Assembly: GCF_029323795.1 (NCBI RefSeq)
Contig: NZ_CP119758.1
Coordinates: 4,092,001 to 4,156,000, forward strand
DNA: 64,000 bases
Source of the DNA: Zobellia alginiliquefaciens
GTDB taxonomy: Bacteria > Bacteroidota > Bacteroidia > Flavobacteriales > Flavobacteriaceae
Reading direction: 5' to 3'
In this document: positions 37,265-45,734 of the stretch, in pieces
Layout: every line of letters starts with the position of its first letter
How positions within the stretch are numbered: the stretch's first letter is position 1
Translations under genes and position numbers: made by a program
Notes under the pieces: model-generated
Told to the model about the DNA's origin: nothing
Database searches by the model: none
The model's input: the letters and a program-made list of their open reading frames with translations, nothing else

Positions 37265-37750
37265 TTAGGCTATTGCCTCTTCGTTCAAACGACCTTCGGC
37301 CAACTTGTCAAGTTTATTATCGGCATTGTATTCTTCGTCTAAAGTTTCCTGAAGTTTTTTTGCAATATCTCCTTTGCCCAATTCTTTAGCATAACGTACA
37401 GCAGTACCGTAGCCAGAGATTTCGTAATGTTCTACACGTTGGGCTTCTGCAATAAGACCTGCATCCATAACGTCATCTGTTTCGGCCTCGCCCATAAAAC
37501 TCTTAGCTTCTTCAATAAGGCCTTTCATAGCTTTACACGTTTCGCCAGTAGGTTTAATATCCAGCTCATCGCATATTTCCTCTAGACGTTTCTTCTGGTT
37601 TTTTGTTTCTTCCAGATGGTTTTTAAACACCTCTTTTAACTTACTATCATTTGCCTTTTCTGCCATTTTAGGCAGCGCATCTATAAGTTGGGTTTCCGCA
37701 CTATACAAATCTTTTAATTGATGTTCAAAAAGTTCATTTAAATTTTTCAT
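37265..37750 (-). CDS. YciE/YciF-type ferritin-like stress protein (DUF892)
   Basis: 161 residues. The motif order of the DUF892 four-helix bundle is clear: LFEHQLKDLYSAETQLIDALPKMA, HLEETKNQKKRLEEIC, then AGLIAEAQRVEHYEISGYGTAVRYAKELG and LDEEYNADNKLDKLAEGRLNEEA. The family forms rubrerythrin/ferritin-like di-metal bundles and is induced by osmotic, oxidative or general stress. It is transcribed alone, divergent from a receiver gene, at the edge of the stress-type island. Confidence 0.93.
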   Translation of the reverse strand: MKNLNELFEHQLKDLYSAETQLIDALPKMAEKANDSKLKEVFKNHLEETKNQKKRLEEICDELDIKPTGETCKAMKGLIEEAKSFMGEAETDDVMDAGLIAEAQRVEHYEISGYGTAVRYAKELGKGDIAKKLQETLDEEYNADNKLDKLAEGRLNEEAIA

Positions 37751-37943
37751 GATGTTCTATTTTGGGTTAATAATTGTCATGAAATTAGGTGAGATTGATA
37801 CGCGTTATTGATCCTATAAATTGAAAAGTTAGTTCTAAAAGAAAATTTCAGAAAATATTTTTTTGAGAGGAATTGTTACCGGTTATTTAACTAATAGTTT
37901 CTTTTTCTTACGGTATTCTGTTACTTTTTGAAGTATATCCAAC

Positions 37944-37951
37944 TATCTTTG
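37944..37951 (+). promoter_or_regulatory. Candidate -7 promoter element (TATCTTTG)
   Basis: An exact TAnnTTTG match 55 nt before the receiver gene at 38007. A -33 element is not convincing at standard spacing, so support is limited. Confidence 0.35.
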
Positions 37952-38006
37952 AAAAACTCTTCGTTTACACTTCATATATCTTAGAGGCTTTTAATTTCAG
38001 CATATT

Positions 38007-38402
38007 ATGACCAACAGGCCACTTATTTATATTGATGACGATGAAGATGATAGAATGCTGTTTGAAGAAGCCATTGATGAGCTTTTCCCCAAAATGCCTC
38101 TAGAATCATACGACAACGCCGTTAAATTTTTAGAACGTCTTTCCAAAGATGTTTCAAACTTGCCTAAACTTATTTTTTTAGATCTTAATATGCCACTTCT
38201 TACAGGATTTGAATGTCTTAAAAGAATAAGGAAAAATATGCTGTTTTCAGACATACCGGTGATTATATATTCAACTTCTAACAACGTTAGCGACAAGGAG
38301 AAATGTATAGGAGCAGGTGCCAATATGTTCGTTACAAAGTCCAAGTCGTTTGACGAAATGAAACAAATGTTGACTGAAATTGTCGACAAATTTATGTATT
38401 AA
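38007..38402 (+). CDS. Single-domain response regulator (Rcp1-like)
   Basis: 131 residues with receiver motifs IDDDEDDRMLFEEA, D59 (FLDLNMPLLTGFECL), VIIYSTSN and K111 (FVTKSKSF). It is a paralogue of the 36542 receiver. There is no kinase in the same transcript; it may take phosphate from the multi-PAS kinase at 34034 or a remote one (inference). It lies upstream of an AraC-type regulator gene (189 nt gap). Confidence 0.9.
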   Translation: MTNRPLIYIDDDEDDRMLFEEAIDELFPKMPLESYDNAVKFLERLSKDVSNLPKLIFLDLNMPLLTGFECLKRIRKNMLFSDIPVIIYSTSNNVSDKEKCIGAGANMFVTKSKSFDEMKQMLTEIVDKFMY

Positions 38403-38590
38403 TGGTTCTAGTTTAGTTCGTAACAGATAACGGTCTTTTTTGTACACGAAGGTGTATTTAGGATACGCACAAGAAAATTATGAATATTTAAAAATGCTTT
38501 ATATTTATCTTAGAAATACGATGCTGAAGACTCTTCGTTCTCTATAAGTCGGTAATTAAGCAAAGGATTGATAGTAAAGCAAACTACAAT

Positions 38591-39628
38591 ATGAAGATTA
38601 AGGTTAACTCTTTACCCCTAAAAGAAGTAATTACCGATTTGGCAGATGCCTTTGGAACCGGATACACTGAAAATTGCGATCAATACATTGTAGAAATACC
38701 GGAACATATAGGAAGTGGAATTATACGAGGTATCAATTTTGAAAGTGGATTGGGTATCATACAATATGATTGTAATTTTATTGAAGATACTGAAATACAG
38801 TTTGTAGTTAATGAAGTTCATCCGCTGAAGTTTATTTATTGTTTAAAGGGAACCTTAAAACATAGGTTTGGAAATGAAGCGGAATTTCATATCGTAGACC
38901 AATACAAGAATGCCATTGTAGCCAGTAAAAACAGAAATGGGCATGTGCTATTGTTTGAGGCAAACACCAATACGGTAATAAGTAGCCTAGAAATTGTAAG
39001 AGCCCGTTTTCTCACCAAGATTCAATGTGAACTTAACTCTACTGATAATCGTATTAAAACCTTGTTTAATGATGTCAATGCCGAAGAGGAATTTTTCTAT
39101 GACGGTTTTTACAGTCTTCAACTTGCCGATAATATAAAGGAGATTCACGAATTTGAAGAGACCGATTTTCTGACAAAGATTTTCCTAGAGGGTAAAGCCT
39201 ATCAGATTCTGACCAAACAGATTCTAGCTTTTAAAGATGATTTAAAGGAAGCTGGGCAGAGAAACGTTTTGAGACAGTCAGAAATAAGGTTGATCGAAGA
39301 AGCGGCGGCAATTATGAGAGAAGAACTCTCAACTTCAGATAATATTGAGACCATAGCCCGTCGTGTAGGGCTGAACGTAAATAAATTACAACAAGGTTTT
39401 CAACGCCTTTATCATACCACGGCCAACCAATATGTTCATAATATTCGCTTAGAGACCGCGGTGGTTCATTTAAAGAATCCTGACTTTGCAATTTCTGATA
39501 TTGCCGGGGAATTGGGCCTGGCTAGTGGTAGTTATTTTTCTAAAATTTTTAAGGAGAAGTATGGTGTAACTCCATTACAATTTAGAAAATCCTATATGTT
39601 AGGTAACGACTCTAAAAGCATAGAGTAA
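38591..39628 (+). CDS. AraC-family transcriptional regulator
   Basis: 345 residues. An N-terminal ligand/oligomerisation part of beta character (about 1-215) is followed by a two-HTH AraC domain (about 235-335): LSTSDNIETIARRVGLNVNKLQQGFQRLYHTTANQYV and LKNPDFAISDIAGELGLASGSYFSKIFKEKYGVTPLQFRK. It is placed between a receiver gene and the run of small stress-type genes and may control them. The effector is unknown. Confidence 0.92.
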   Translation: MKIKVNSLPLKEVITDLADAFGTGYTENCDQYIVEIPEHIGSGIIRGINFESGLGIIQYDCNFIEDTEIQFVVNEVHPLKFIYCLKGTLKHRFGNEAEFHIVDQYKNAIVASKNRNGHVLLFEANTNTVISSLEIVRARFLTKIQCELNSTDNRIKTLFNDVNAEEEFFYDGFYSLQLADNIKEIHEFEETDFLTKIFLEGKAYQILTKQILAFKDDLKEAGQRNVLRQSEIRLIEEAAAIMREELSTSDNIETIARRVGLNVNKLQQGFQRLYHTTANQYVHNIRLETAVVHLKNPDFAISDIAGELGLASGSYFSKIFKEKYGVTPLQFRKSYMLGNDSKSIE

Positions 39629-39830
39629 CTTAATTTTTTACAGTTTTTTCAATCTTTATTTCTAAAACTCAAAAGCTATATAGGTTTTGTTTTTGAGCTA
39701 AGATTTCATTGAAATAAGATATTTCATTCCCTGTTTATTTCTCAACTTTATGAAGTTGATGGACTATTCTATTTACAACAGTTTGTATGGTCCGGTACCT
39801 ATTAGGTATGTAACTATTAAAAAATGAGAT

Positions 39831-40034
39831 ATGAGTACAGGAGTAAACAAAGAGCAATTAAAAGCAAGTGAAAGTGCGCCAATGCCTACCAAACAAGTAG
39901 ATGACGGTACTGTAAATAATCAAACCACCAATGTACCTAAAAATCGTTTTCCTTGGGCGACCATTATTATGGTAGTTGCTTTTGTGGTATTTCTGGCCAT
40001 AGTGTTCTTGGTTCTGAATACAGGTTCGCAATAG
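39831..40034 (+). CDS. Small single-pass membrane protein
   Basis: 67 residues. A polar, threonine/asparagine-rich N-terminal half precedes one transmembrane helix (about 43-62, PWATIIMVVAFVVFLAIVFL) and a short tail. No family is recognised. It begins a series of small plus-strand genes (39831-41509) with short spacing that are probably co-regulated. Confidence 0.6.
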   Translation: MSTGVNKEQLKASESAPMPTKQVDDGTVNNQTTNVPKNRFPWATIIMVVAFVVFLAIVFLVLNTGSQ

Positions 40035-40135
40035 TCGTGTACAGCATCTTTTTAAAGATAATTTTTCTATCGATGCGACCCATTACTTTTCTGCCGGTAG
40101 TATAATTTCATACAGAACTATAAAAAGAAAAATTA

Positions 40136-40381
40136 ATGAAGAAAGCAAGTATACATAAACGGTTATTGGCATTGGTATGTTTTGTATTGGTTATGTCCTG
40201 CGGTGAAAGTCCTGAAGATTCCGCAACAAAGAGAACTCCAATGGATGGTGTAAAAGAAACACAAGTGGAGGCTATGGATAGAGCAGAAGAATGGGCCAGA
40301 GATGAAGAGGTAGACACGACAGCAATTGATAGCACAAGAAATCCAAATGAAACAGAAATTGATAGTACAGAGATAAATTAA
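40136..40381 (+). CDS. Small acidic lipoprotein
   Basis: 81 residues. The signal peptide has lipobox VMSC (about Cys22), then a strongly acidic, low-complexity tail rich in D, E, T and S (DEEVDTTAIDSTRN, EIDSTEIN). No domain is recognised. It ends 5 nt before the 35-residue membrane protein gene, which indicates one transcript. Confidence 0.6.
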   Translation: MKKASIHKRLLALVCFVLVMSCGESPEDSATKRTPMDGVKETQVEAMDRAEEWARDEEVDTTAIDSTRNPNETEIDSTEIN

Positions 40382-40386
40382 CAGAA

Positions 40387-40494
40387 ATGGCAGAAATTAA
40401 AATACGTAAAAAACGTCCCATCTGGCCTTGGTTGGTTTTAATACTAGTTATAGCCGTGGTGCTGTATTTTATATATGCAGGTAATATGGGGTAA
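40387..40494 (+). CDS. 35-residue single-pass membrane miniprotein
   Basis: The reading frame MAEIKIRKKRPIWPWLVLIL... runs 35 codons to TAA. A basic start (KIRKKRP) precedes one hydrophobic helix (about 13-30), a classic positive-inside miniprotein. It begins 5 nt after the lipoprotein stop and precedes the PRC-barrel gene by 63 nt. The tight spacing and membrane pattern support it as a real gene; function is unknown. Confidence 0.6.
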   Translation: MAEIKIRKKRPIWPWLVLILVIAVVLYFIYAGNMG

Positions 40495-40557
40495 GAACAG
40501 GTAGAAAGGCAACTGCTATTTTATGAACCGGGCTATGTGTCCAATAAACTATGTGTA

Positions 40558-41247
40558 ATGGGAACTAAAGAAAAACATTTATACTATCTCAACGAGCTTT
40601 CAGAATATAAAATTGAAGATGGTTACCCGGATATTCGTGGCTGGGTCGTTAAGGATGCAAACTTAAGAAACGTAGGGAGTGTCAAAAATCTACTCGTAAA
40701 CAAAAAGGTAGAGAAGGTGGTGTACTTGGATATTGAGGTAGATGCCACAATTATTGATGCCGAACACGACCCTTATTATGATAATACGGACACGAGATTA
40801 AAAGAATTCGTTAATGAAAAAGGAGAGAACCATGTTATAATTCCAATAGGTCTGGTAGATATTAATATGGCGGAAGACTACATTTTTTCAAAGACCATTG
40901 ACCATAACACCTTCGCCAGTACCAAACGTATTCGGGAAAATAGCGCTATAGACCGCTCTTATGAAAACGCTATTTTAGACTCGTATAACAGGAGGTTTGT
41001 ACATCAGCCAAAAACAGAAAATGTAGAGCGTGAGATGGAAAATGCAGAACTCTATAAGCAAGAAAGAAGAGAAAACTTTACGGAGCCCATTACTGATAAC
41101 GATGCAACCATTGTGTCTTCAGAGAAAAATGAAGTCGACTGGTTTAATGCGCAGAACGAAACAATAGATGGCGAGGGAAATTTAGAAGAAGATGAGTTTT
41201 TCTATGGAAGAAAGGAGTTTGACGATTCCAGATTTCGAAAAAAATAA
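40558..41247 (+). CDS. PRC-barrel domain protein
   Basis: 229 residues from the ATG at 40558; the GTG at 40537 would add seven residues with no clear purpose. The PRC-barrel (about 8-115) has LSEYKIEDGYPDIRGWVVKDANLRNVGSVKNLLVN and VVYLDIEVDA, then HVIIPIGLVDIN. A charged, probably disordered C-terminal tail follows. PRC-barrels occur in photosynthetic reaction centres, RimM and stress proteins. This long-tailed type is found in Bacteroidota stress islands (family knowledge). Confidence 0.8.
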   Translation: MGTKEKHLYYLNELSEYKIEDGYPDIRGWVVKDANLRNVGSVKNLLVNKKVEKVVYLDIEVDATIIDAEHDPYYDNTDTRLKEFVNEKGENHVIIPIGLVDINMAEDYIFSKTIDHNTFASTKRIRENSAIDRSYENAILDSYNRRFVHQPKTENVEREMENAELYKQERRENFTEPITDNDATIVSSEKNEVDWFNAQNETIDGEGNLEEDEFFYGRKEFDDSRFRKK

Positions 41248-41260
41248 ATAGTGCAATATT

Positions 41261-41509
41261 ATGGATGAAGAAAATATAAACCGAGAGAGTAATGTTGACT
41301 GGAAAGATCCTCAATCCAGAAAACATAACTATGAAAGCCTACGCGATAAGTGGAACGACATTCAAGAGGAATATTTAAAAGAACACCCCAATGTAGAGTT
41401 GGGGGATTTGTATTTTGAAACTGGCGGTTTTGAAAGGGTATTGGAAAAAATAAGTGAAGTAACACATAAGACCGTTCCAGAAATTCGCTCCGAAATTGAG
41501 AATTGGTAA
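41261..41509 (+). CDS. CsbD-like small stress protein, paralogue A
   Basis: 82 residues. The C-terminal ~55 residues follow the CsbD plan: LRDKWNDIQEEYLKEHPNVEL, a GGFERVLEKISE helix and PEIRSEIENW at the end, with tryptophans near both ends of the domain. It shares the EYL..(H/Y)P, G.F..(V/L)(I/L) and EI..EI.NW pattern with the protein at 47100. CsbD proteins are general-stress proteins of unknown activity. It begins 13 nt after the PRC-barrel gene. Confidence 0.6.
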   Translation: MDEENINRESNVDWKDPQSRKHNYESLRDKWNDIQEEYLKEHPNVELGDLYFETGGFERVLEKISEVTHKTVPEIRSEIENW

Positions 41510-41510
41510 A

Positions 41511-42107
41511 CTATAATTCTTTTCTTTTTAAAAATTCGGCGTATCCCATAGACTGGTTCAGGGTTAGCTTTGAATCACCAAGAATAGCACTTAATAAGGC
41601 GTTGTCAAGAAAAACTTTTTCTTTGCCAAACCACTCAAAACCGAAAGTATAGCTGATTTTATTTTTAACGGTTACCTTGCTATATTCAATTTGGCAGCCA
41701 GATTCTTCGCCCTCAGTGGTCTGTCTAATTTCCAACTTTCCATTAACATCAACAACATTTACGGTTAGCCTATTTTTTGTTACATCTACCCATTCATTAT
41801 TTTCAAGGCCCGATAATATGCCATATTCGGCCTGGGCGTCTTGTAAAGAAAAACTCCATTTCATCCATTTTTCAGAATAACCAAATGCAGTATAAAGGTT
41901 GGTGCGGCCAACAGGGCACGATTCCCGTTGTTTAATTTCTATTCTATTGTCCCTAAGTTTAATGTTAAAGCTCTTGCTCTCTGTATTCAAGTAAAGATCA
42001 CGTCTCTCCTCGCTACAATCAAAATTTAAATTCTGTTGCTTAAACCATTCTCTAATATGTTGATTGTCATTGTCAAAAAACCATCTTATTTCTTTTGTTC
42101 TATACAT
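41511..42107 (-). CDS. Conserved hypothetical protein, possibly CYTH-like
   Basis: 198 residues, soluble. It starts MYRTKEIRWFFDNDNQHIREWF and contains RRDLYLNTESKSFNIKLRDNRIEIKQR. That pattern of E-x-R at the N-terminus, paired with a KLR...EIKQR strand, recalls the CYTH/triphosphate tunnel fold. The match is loose and the function is not established. It is convergent with the CsbD-like gene (1 nt apart). Confidence 0.5.
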   Translation of the reverse strand: MYRTKEIRWFFDNDNQHIREWFKQQNLNFDCSEERRDLYLNTESKSFNIKLRDNRIEIKQRESCPVGRTNLYTAFGYSEKWMKWSFSLQDAQAEYGILSGLENNEWVDVTKNRLTVNVVDVNGKLEIRQTTEGEESGCQIEYSKVTVKNKISYTFGFEWFGKEKVFLDNALLSAILGDSKLTLNQSMGYAEFLKRKEL

Positions 42108-42182
42108 AATCCAGTGATTTTACATAAACGAAAGGCTCCACCTGGGAACCTTTCGAGCTAAATTTATTCAAATTGTTATTGG

Positions 42183-42326
42183 TTAACCCTTGTTTTGCTG
42201 ATCACGAATCGTATCCTCTTCAATGTTGAATTCATTGGTTTCTTGATTAACGTTTCCTGTTGGGTTAGTAGGGTTAACTTGTTCTTTTTTTCTTTTAAAT
42301 TTTCGTTTATCACTTGTATTAGCCAT
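42183..42326 (-). CDS. 47-residue basic/acidic small protein
   Basis: The reading frame MANTSDKRKFKRKKEQV... has a lysine-rich start and an Asn/Thr/Glu-rich remainder ending DQQNKG. It lies on the same strand as, and 75 nt upstream of, the gene starting at 42107. It has no membrane segment and no known family. Its clean start and composition, like those of other small stress-island proteins, make it plausible. Confidence 0.45.
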   Translation of the reverse strand: MANTSDKRKFKRKKEQVNPTNPTGNVNQETNEFNIEEDTIRDQQNKG

Positions 42327-42537
42327 ATCCTTATTTTTTATAATTCAGATATTTAAAATACTTCATAAAACTAATTGGCATTGATTCGTTAAAACAATAT
42401 GTTGACCCAATTCACCACTTTGGTTTTGTTGCCGTGAGCCATATACGTGATATCATTAACGTTGATTTTTTTAGGGGTAAGCTTGGCTAAAGCATTTCTT
42501 TATTTTCAAGTAAAATATTCACCTAAAACCCAATATC

Positions 42538-43095
42538 ATGAAATTAAAAGATAAAAAAGTAGCGATTTTGGCTACCGATGGCTTTGAGCAATCAGAACTT
42601 TTTGCTCCCCTAGAGGCGCTAAAAATTGAAGGAGCAACTGTAGAAATTATCTCAATAAAAGAAGGCGAAATCAAAGGCTGGGATAAGACCGATTGGGGCA
42701 AGAGCATAAAAGTCGATAGAAATGTTGATTCTGCTCCCGTACACGATTATGATGCTCTGGTTCTGCCAGGAGGAGTCATGAATCCTGATACGTTAAGAAC
42801 TCATACCGTAGCTCTCAATTTTATAAAAGCATTTTTTGAGAGAAGTAAACCTGTAGCGGCTATTTGTCATGCACCATGGCTTCTTATAAATGCAGGCGTA
42901 ATTGATGGAAGAAAAGTTACCTCCTACAAAAGTATAAAAGAAGATGTTATTAATGCTGGAGGAAAATGGGTAGATGAGCCTGTAGTTGTAGATAATGGAT
43001 TGGTAACCAGTAGAAACCCTGATGATTTACCTGCTTTTTGCAACAAACTTATTGAGGAAGTTAAAGAAGGTAAACACGAGAAACAAAATGCTTAA
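42538..43095 (+). CDS. DJ-1/PfpI-family (type 1 glutamine amidotransferase-like) protein
   Basis: 185 residues with the PfpI/YhbO fold: KVAILATDGFEQSEL, DALVLPGGVMNPD, the nucleophile elbow C110 in AAICHAPWLLI and an end region GLVTSRNPDDLPAFCNKLI. Members act as deglycases or chaperones or are of debated activity. It is followed after 63 nt by the cysteine-rich copper-binding protein gene, which fits a stress-defence transcript. Confidence 0.92.
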   Translation: MKLKDKKVAILATDGFEQSELFAPLEALKIEGATVEIISIKEGEIKGWDKTDWGKSIKVDRNVDSAPVHDYDALVLPGGVMNPDTLRTHTVALNFIKAFFERSKPVAAICHAPWLLINAGVIDGRKVTSYKSIKEDVINAGGKWVDEPVVVDNGLVTSRNPDDLPAFCNKLIEEVKEGKHEKQNA

Positions 43096-43158
43096 TACGC
43101 ATTAAGGAGCGTATTATTATTTACGCTCAATTAATAAAGAACCTTAAAAATATAGAAG

Positions 43159-43476
43159 ATGATATCTAATTATGAAAGTTGTATAAAAGCCTGTCAGCAG
43201 TGTTTGATAGATTGCCAGAATTGCCTTGTGCAAATGGCAGGAATGGAAAGTACCAATGATTGTCCAAAGTGCTGTTTAGAGTGTGTAGATGCTTGTTTAA
43301 TATGCATTAAGTCTATGGTAGCCGATAGCCGGTTTACGAAAGATTATGCAAGAATATGTGCCGAAATCTGTGAGTGGTGTGCTGAACAATGTCAGCAACA
43401 CGAACATGGACACTGTAAAGTATGTGCAGCCTCATGTTTGGTATGCGCGGAAGAGTGTCGTAAACTTGCTGCTTAA
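43159..43476 (+). CDS. Cysteine-rich four-helix-bundle copper-binding protein (DUF326/Csp-like)
   Basis: 105 residues with 20 cysteines spaced as C-x3-C-x2-C-x3-C-x2-C along predicted helices (C8, C12, C15, C19, C22, C35 and so on to C100). This is the pattern of Csp1/Csp3-type copper storage proteins and DUF326. No signal peptide is seen, so it would be cytoplasmic (Csp3-like). It likely binds many Cu(I) ions inside the bundle. A strong terminator follows. Confidence 0.9.
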   Translation: MISNYESCIKACQQCLIDCQNCLVQMAGMESTNDCPKCCLECVDACLICIKSMVADSRFTKDYARICAEICEWCAEQCQQHEHGHCKVCAASCLVCAEECRKLAA

Positions 43477-43482
43477 CATAAT

Positions 43483-43512
43483 AAAACCGCCACTTTGTAG
43501 TGGCGGTTTTTT
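43483..43512 (+). terminator. Intrinsic terminator after the copper-binding protein gene
   Basis: AAAACCGCCACT (43483-43494) pairs perfectly with AGTGGCGGTTTT (43499-43510) over a 4-nt loop and ends in TT. Confidence 0.9.
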
Positions 43513-43579
43513 AAAATAGGTGAATTTTATAGTTTTATGGATGTTGAATCACTGAGATGAAATATCTAAAGTAGAAAAA

Positions 43580-44254
43580 TCAATTGTAATCTTCAATTAT
43601 AATTCTATCATCTGCGGCACCTAATTTCTTCAGGTCCTCAACCACCTTATCCGTCATTTCAGGAGGTCCACAAACATAGAAATACTGTGAGTAATCAGAA
43701 ATTGTAGATCTCATAAAATTTTCATCAATATGACCGTGAGCGTATTTGGCTATGTTTTCTTCGGATAGCACATTCACGTATTTTCGTCCCAATAAGTTTT
43801 CGAATTCATCGCGAAGAAAAATGTCTTTCTCCTCTTTGTTGGCAAATATCAAGGCATTTTTTTCAAGGTCGTTTTGCATTTCCAGAGACCGTAAAATAGA
43901 AATAAACGGTGTTACACCGGCACCTCCCGCTAAAAACGTTCCCTTTCCTTGGTATTGAATAGCTCCAAAAACATCCCTTAAAATAAGTTTATCGCCTTCT
44001 TTTAGCCTAGAGAGTTGTTCGGTCATTCCGTTATGGTCTGGGTACACTTTTATTGTGAATTCTAGGAAATCGTCTTGGGGTAGACTTGTAAAGGTAAACG
44101 GACTTGTCTCTTCTTTCCACTGTTCCGTATTTATAGACATTTCTGTTGCTTGACCAGGCTTAAAATCATAACCTTCAGGTCTTTCCGTCTCTATTTCTAA
44201 GACGTTATAATTAATGAATTTTATTGATTTGATTTTAACTATATGTTTTTCCAT
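43580..44254 (-). CDS. FAD-binding ferredoxin/flavodoxin reductase-like protein
   Basis: 224 residues. The FAD domain has FKPGQATEMSI and SPFTFTS in place of the common RxYS; the NAD(P) domain has FLAGGAGVTPFISILRSL and YVCGPPEMTDKVVEDL. The size and motifs match ferredoxin-NADP reductase-type electron carriers without an attached iron-sulfur domain. The electron partner is not evident. It is transcribed alone on the minus strand in the stress island. Confidence 0.9.
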   Translation of the reverse strand: MEKHIVKIKSIKFINYNVLEIETERPEGYDFKPGQATEMSINTEQWKEETSPFTFTSLPQDDFLEFTIKVYPDHNGMTEQLSRLKEGDKLILRDVFGAIQYQGKGTFLAGGAGVTPFISILRSLEMQNDLEKNALIFANKEEKDIFLRDEFENLLGRKYVNVLSEENIAKYAHGHIDENFMRSTISDYSQYFYVCGPPEMTDKVVEDLKKLGAADDRIIIEDYN

Positions 44255-44441
44255 TTTTGCTCTATTTTGTAAATTGATTTATTCTTGGAATTGGAAATAG
44301 GGGAGTAGTGTTGACTTTGAATAACTGGATGAAAAGGTATTGAATGAAAAACGGATAGACGATCGGTATACCTATATTTTTTGACTCAAGAATTTTAGCT
44401 CCTTTGGAAGTATTGACTCGAAATAGTAAATCACAATGATT

Positions 44442-45128
44442 CTACAAGTCTATATTAAGCGAGCTGAGCAAAAACAAACTATGAGCTGCCTGATTTGTAT
44501 AATTTTCCAATCGATATTCCAAACCGTTAGTAAAGGTCAATTTTTTGTTCAGTAATAATCCTAGGGATATGGTGTAACGCTGATCGTATTCTGGCATTTG
44601 GGTTTTAGCTACGGTCAGTAAGTTTTCAATGGAAGAAGTGAAGAATATTTCCCCAACATCTAGCCTTGTTCCCTGAAGAGGAAAATCTATAGTTAATCGA
44701 TATCGAAATCTGTGATTTACGGGAGTACCTGAAAATTGTTGCTCTGCCCTAAAACGATGCCCTAACCTATAATTAATGTGGGTGGTGGTAAGGTTGTACT
44801 GTTCCGTTAACCGAAACTCATCGCGCTCGTCAGAGAAAACCGATTCGAAGCGGTACATGAGCCCAAGAGCAATACTTTGATTGTCTAGCAACTTATAGTT
44901 TGAGAAATGCGAAACATCAATTTGTTCCACATCAAAAACGGTGTTTTCCTCATACCAAAGTGTTCTTTTTTCTATGGAAAATTTATGTGAATATAAGGGG
45001 GCTACCTTATAAGAGATACCTATTTCTGGCTCCCAATACCCCATGAAAGTTTCTTGGCCCTGTAATTTAAATGAAGAGGCCAAAAGTGAAAAAACGAATA
45101 ATAACGATTTAATAGAGTATGTGGTCAT
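44442..45128 (-). CDS. DUF2490-type outer-membrane barrel protein
   Basis: 228 residues from the ATG at 45128 (MTTYSIKSLL); the upstream TTG adds two residues. A signal peptide ends near KLQGQ. The mature part has the DUF2490 pattern of alternating strands with FSIEKRTLWYEE, INYRLGHRFRAEQQF and RFRYRLTIDF, and a C-terminal hydrophobic/aromatic strand (LFLLSSLNIDL). Its start overlaps the stop of the upstream PepSY-like gene, so the two are coupled. Confidence 0.75.
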   Translation of the reverse strand: MTTYSIKSLLFVFSLLASSFKLQGQETFMGYWEPEIGISYKVAPLYSHKFSIEKRTLWYEENTVFDVEQIDVSHFSNYKLLDNQSIALGLMYRFESVFSDERDEFRLTEQYNLTTTHINYRLGHRFRAEQQFSGTPVNHRFRYRLTIDFPLQGTRLDVGEIFFTSSIENLLTVAKTQMPEYDQRYTISLGLLLNKKLTFTNGLEYRLENYTNQAAHSLFLLSSLNIDL

Positions 45129-45711
45129 ATCCAATAGATGTGAATTTTCGTTTATTGATTAAGGTACCTTCCGGAGAGAATAACAGCTCAAAATTTTCAA
45201 AATCACCTTGATTCCTGCCTGCAATAACTATCTCATAATTCTCGCCAATATTCTTATCCTTGTTAAAAGCATGTTGGAACAATGTTTCTGGAGCGTTAGT
45301 TATTTCCAGTGTATATTGGCGTTGTATTTTTATGATTCTGTAGGTGTTAAATTCTTCGTCCAAATAGTTATTGACCTTTTGTAAAATGGGCTCGGGTATA
45401 TCTTTTTCTTCTATGTAGGTTTCTATGTCTTCAAGCTGTCCTATAGAATCAAATTCCACGCTGTGGTATACTTTCTTAAGTTTAAATTTTACCTCATAGC
45501 CTATTTGAGTGTTATCGTATTCTTTAAAGTATCGTATTCTTTTTGCAGAGCTCAGTTTGTTTTCTAGTTGCGATAATGCTGCTTCTGGGAAATTTTCTTT
45601 TGAGATTCTATATTCTTTTTCGTTTTTAGTTTGTGCCACAACAGAGATGTAGGGAAGAACAACGATTAGGAAAAATAAATAAATGGACGGATTACGACGG
45701 TATGAATACAT
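45109..45711 (-). CDS. Secreted PepSY-like domain protein
   Basis: 200 residues. A signal peptide ends near SVVAQ. The mature part has the A-A-L-x-x-L / YEVKF strand pattern of PepSY-like (putative beta-lactamase-inhibitor-like) domains: FPEAALSQLENKLSSAKRIRYFKEYD, then IGYEVKFKLKKVYHSVEFDSIGQL. It probably acts in the periplasm together with the DUF2490 barrel encoded next. Exact function is unknown. Confidence 0.65.
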   Translation of the reverse strand: MYSYRRNPSIYLFFLIVVLPYISVVAQTKNEKEYRISKENFPEAALSQLENKLSSAKRIRYFKEYDNTQIGYEVKFKLKKVYHSVEFDSIGQLEDIETYIEEKDIPEPILQKVNNYLDEEFNTYRIIKIQRQYTLEITNAPETLFQHAFNKDKNIGENYEIVIAGRNQGDFENFELLFSPEGTLINKRKFTSIGYDHILY

Positions 45712-45734
45712 TTTTTTGACTTTCTAGGCTCTTG

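Noticed and set aside
39661-39700. CTCAAAA ... TTTTTGAG as a terminator of the AraC gene
   Set aside because: The stem is short and AT-only with a large loop, too weak to support a call.
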